Part shown: positions 36,954-37,835 of the stretch, piece after piece | Position numbering within the stretch: the stretch's first letter is position 1 | How the letters are laid out: each line of letters starts with the position of its first letter | Source of the DNA: a virus | Direction: 5' to 3' (one strand) | Length of the DNA stretch: 37,835 bases | IMG/VR virus record: IMGVR_UViG_3300020438_000111 | Coordinates: 1-37,835 of that record | The notes under the pieces: model-generated | What the model was told of the DNA's origin: nothing | The model's database searches: none | What the model saw: the letters and a program-made list of their open reading frames with translations, nothing else | Program-made: the position numbers and the translations under genes

Positions 36954-37120
36954 TCTTTTTCCTGAATGATTATATCCGCCCCATCAATGACCCATTGTAA
37001 TTCTGTGTCTTCGTACCATCCAAATTCATTCATAAGTTCCTCTGGAATTGTTAGATGGTATCTGTCGGTTGCTGTATCAATCTCTATGGTCGAAAATATT
37101 TTATCGAAATTTTTTTTCAT
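36950..37120 (-). CDS. Small AbrB/MazE-like protein
   Basis: The ATG at 37118-37120 opens 56 codons. Residues 20-56 (RYHLTIPEELMNEFGWYEDT then a VIDGADIIIQE hairpin) follow the SpoVT/AbrB swapped-hairpin pattern: strand ending in I-P-E-E, short helix L-x-x-E-x-G-W, a D/G turn and a final strand with hydrophobic triplet. Proteins with this fold are dimeric DNA-binding regulators or MazE-type antitoxins, and they can be this short. Here it may regulate the local accessory genes. The start lies about 119 bp downstream of the hairpin terminator; possible promoter elements in the gap (TTGCTC and TATATA in the mRNA sense) are weak. It overlaps the next gene by ATGA. Confidence 0.7.
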   Translation of the reverse strand: MKKNFDKIFSTIEIDTATDRYHLTIPEELMNEFGWYEDTELQWVIDGADIIIQEKE

Positions 37121-37238
37121 ATTTGTGAAACCCTACATTGCTTTTATATAGTACTGGAAATTTTTATAGAGCAATAGAAATATAGCTGCCTTGGGTAACA
37201 CTTTGTAGGTTAGGGTAGTTACGCAATTTTAATATAAG

Positions 37239-37256
37239 GGGGGCATCAACGCCCCC
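37239..37256 (-). terminator. GC-rich hairpin, probable transcription terminator
   Basis: A perfect 6-bp stem GGGGGC/GCCCCC (37239-37244 with 37251-37256) encloses a 6-nt loop, 26 bp past the stop of the rightmost gene. On the minus strand it is followed by CTTATATTAAAATT, which is T-rich but not an uninterrupted U tract, so it is a plausible though imperfect intrinsic terminator. It separates the incoming gene from the AbrB-like pair. The interval 37121-37282 holds nothing else that I can support. Confidence 0.65.
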
Positions 37257-37282
37257 ACTGTCTGATTTACGAACGACTGACC

Positions 37283-37835
37283 TTAACGTGCGACTGCAAA
37301 TGCCCCATTGTTAAAATTAGCATAAGCAAATGCCCTGCGATTCACAAGTTTAAAATATCCAAAGCGACTGACCATGACATATCCCTCACCCTGAATCGGT
37401 TCGGGGTCTCCCATGATGCAAGTCTGAAAGTCTGACTCGTCTTTGCAACTCTGCAACGCTTGCAACTTAATCTCATTTACTGTATGCCAGAATTCGATCA
37501 GTGACGCATCACATAAACCCGCCCATGCGAACGCATCGGAGTCTATGTCTTTACCCTCACGGATAAGAGCGTTGATGTTGATTTTGATTTTCTTTGCTGT
37601 TCGCTCATCAACGAATTTTACATGCTGTGAAAGTTTCTTTGCATAGTCAACCAAAGTCTCAAGGTCACGGAATGAATCCACACCCTCACCCAACGGGGCA
37701 CCGTATTCGGAACGGATATATGCACGGGGTTGAACCCACTTAACTCTTCCATCCGTGGTTTCTAATTTCTCAGTAAGAGGCATTGCGATTGCATCACGTA
37801 AATCCTCCGCAGCATAATACTTTGTGTGAGGTGCC
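37283..37835 (-). CDS. Unidentified phage protein, 5' end outside the window
   Basis: The stop lies at 37283. The ATG at 37783 is not a convincing start: the frame remains open through every codon to the window edge (reading APHTKYYAAEDLRDAIA before that Met), so the gene begins outside and at least 184 residues are present. The C-terminal part has an EPIQGEGYVMVSRFGYFKLV segment followed by NRRAFAYANFN, which resembles the ends of DUF6267-type phage proteins as I recall them; that assignment is tentative. There are no membrane segments. Its base composition is clearly richer in G+C than that of the structural genes. A GC-rich hairpin follows the stop by about 26 bp. Confidence 0.7.
   Translation of the reverse strand, partial: APHTKYYAAEDLRDAIAMPLTEKLETTDGRVKWVQPRAYIRSEYGAPLGEGVDSFRDLETLVDYAKKLSQHVKFVDERTAKKIKININALIREGKDIDSDAFAWAGLCDASLIEFWHTVNEIKLQALQSCKDESDFQTCIMGDPEPIQGEGYVMVSRFGYFKLVNRRAFAYANFNNGAFAVAR

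Noticed and set aside
37121-37282. A tRNA or small RNA in the longest gap
   Set aside because: Apart from the terminator hairpin I found no cloverleaf or other stable structure, and only weak promoter-like strings.
37283-37783. ATG at 37781-37783 as the true start of the rightmost gene
   Set aside because: The frame continues upstream to the window edge without a stop, so the start is more likely outside.

Overview
The window is a stretch of a T4-like myovirus genome, the head-neck-tail-baseplate block. Base composition (AT-rich, roughly one third G+C in the main block), the small accessory genes and the gene order point to the marine T4-like group, meaning phages of Prochlorococcus/Synechococcus or of SAR11-type bacteria. 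No photosynthesis or other auxiliary metabolic gene is visible, so the host cannot be fixed from the sequence. Every gene I can support lies on the minus strand, so transcription runs from high to low coordinates.

Right edge, 35.66-37.84 kb, accessory part: the 3' end of a gene that enters from outside the window, a hairpin terminator, two small genes in ATGA overlap (a 56-residue AbrB/MazE-like protein and a 58-residue unknown), then a good host-type sigma-70 promoter leading into a GT-A glycosyltransferase and two small genes (55 and 48 residues). This part is visibly richer in G+C than the rest.

Baseplate wedge, 18.5-35.6 kb: gp25, gp6, a giant 4343-residue protein in the gp7 position, and gp8. 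T4-type late promoters (TATAAATA) stand in front of gp25 and gp8. Next, at 11.0-18.5 kb, comes a second giant protein (2437 residues, DUF4815-like) where T4 has gp9-gp12, followed by a 67-residue coiled-coil protein. A near-consensus late promoter then starts a block of a 114-residue small structural protein, a 466-residue fibre-like protein in the fibritin (wac) position, neck proteins gp13 and gp14, tail terminator gp15, and terminase subunits gp16 and gp17. Late-promoter-like octamers also precede gp18 (sheath) and gp20 (portal); gp19 (tube) lies between them, and the portal gene runs off the left end.

Together these genes package DNA (gp16, gp17, gp20), close the head and join the tail (gp13, gp14, gp15), form the contractile tail (gp18, gp19) and build the baseplate and fibres (gp25, gp6, the gp7-like giant, gp8, the DUF4815-like giant, the 466-residue protein). 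Genes are packed with 0-70 bp gaps and several TAATG or ATGA stop/start overlaps, so translational coupling is likely.

The most unusual feature is the growth of structural proteins by repeat modules. The gp7-like protein seems to keep a T4 gp7 C-terminal-like core at its own N-terminus and carries about 4000 extra residues, with at least four repeat families and a YHYH-type domain. Some of the same modules recur in gp8, gp14 and the DUF4815-like giant.
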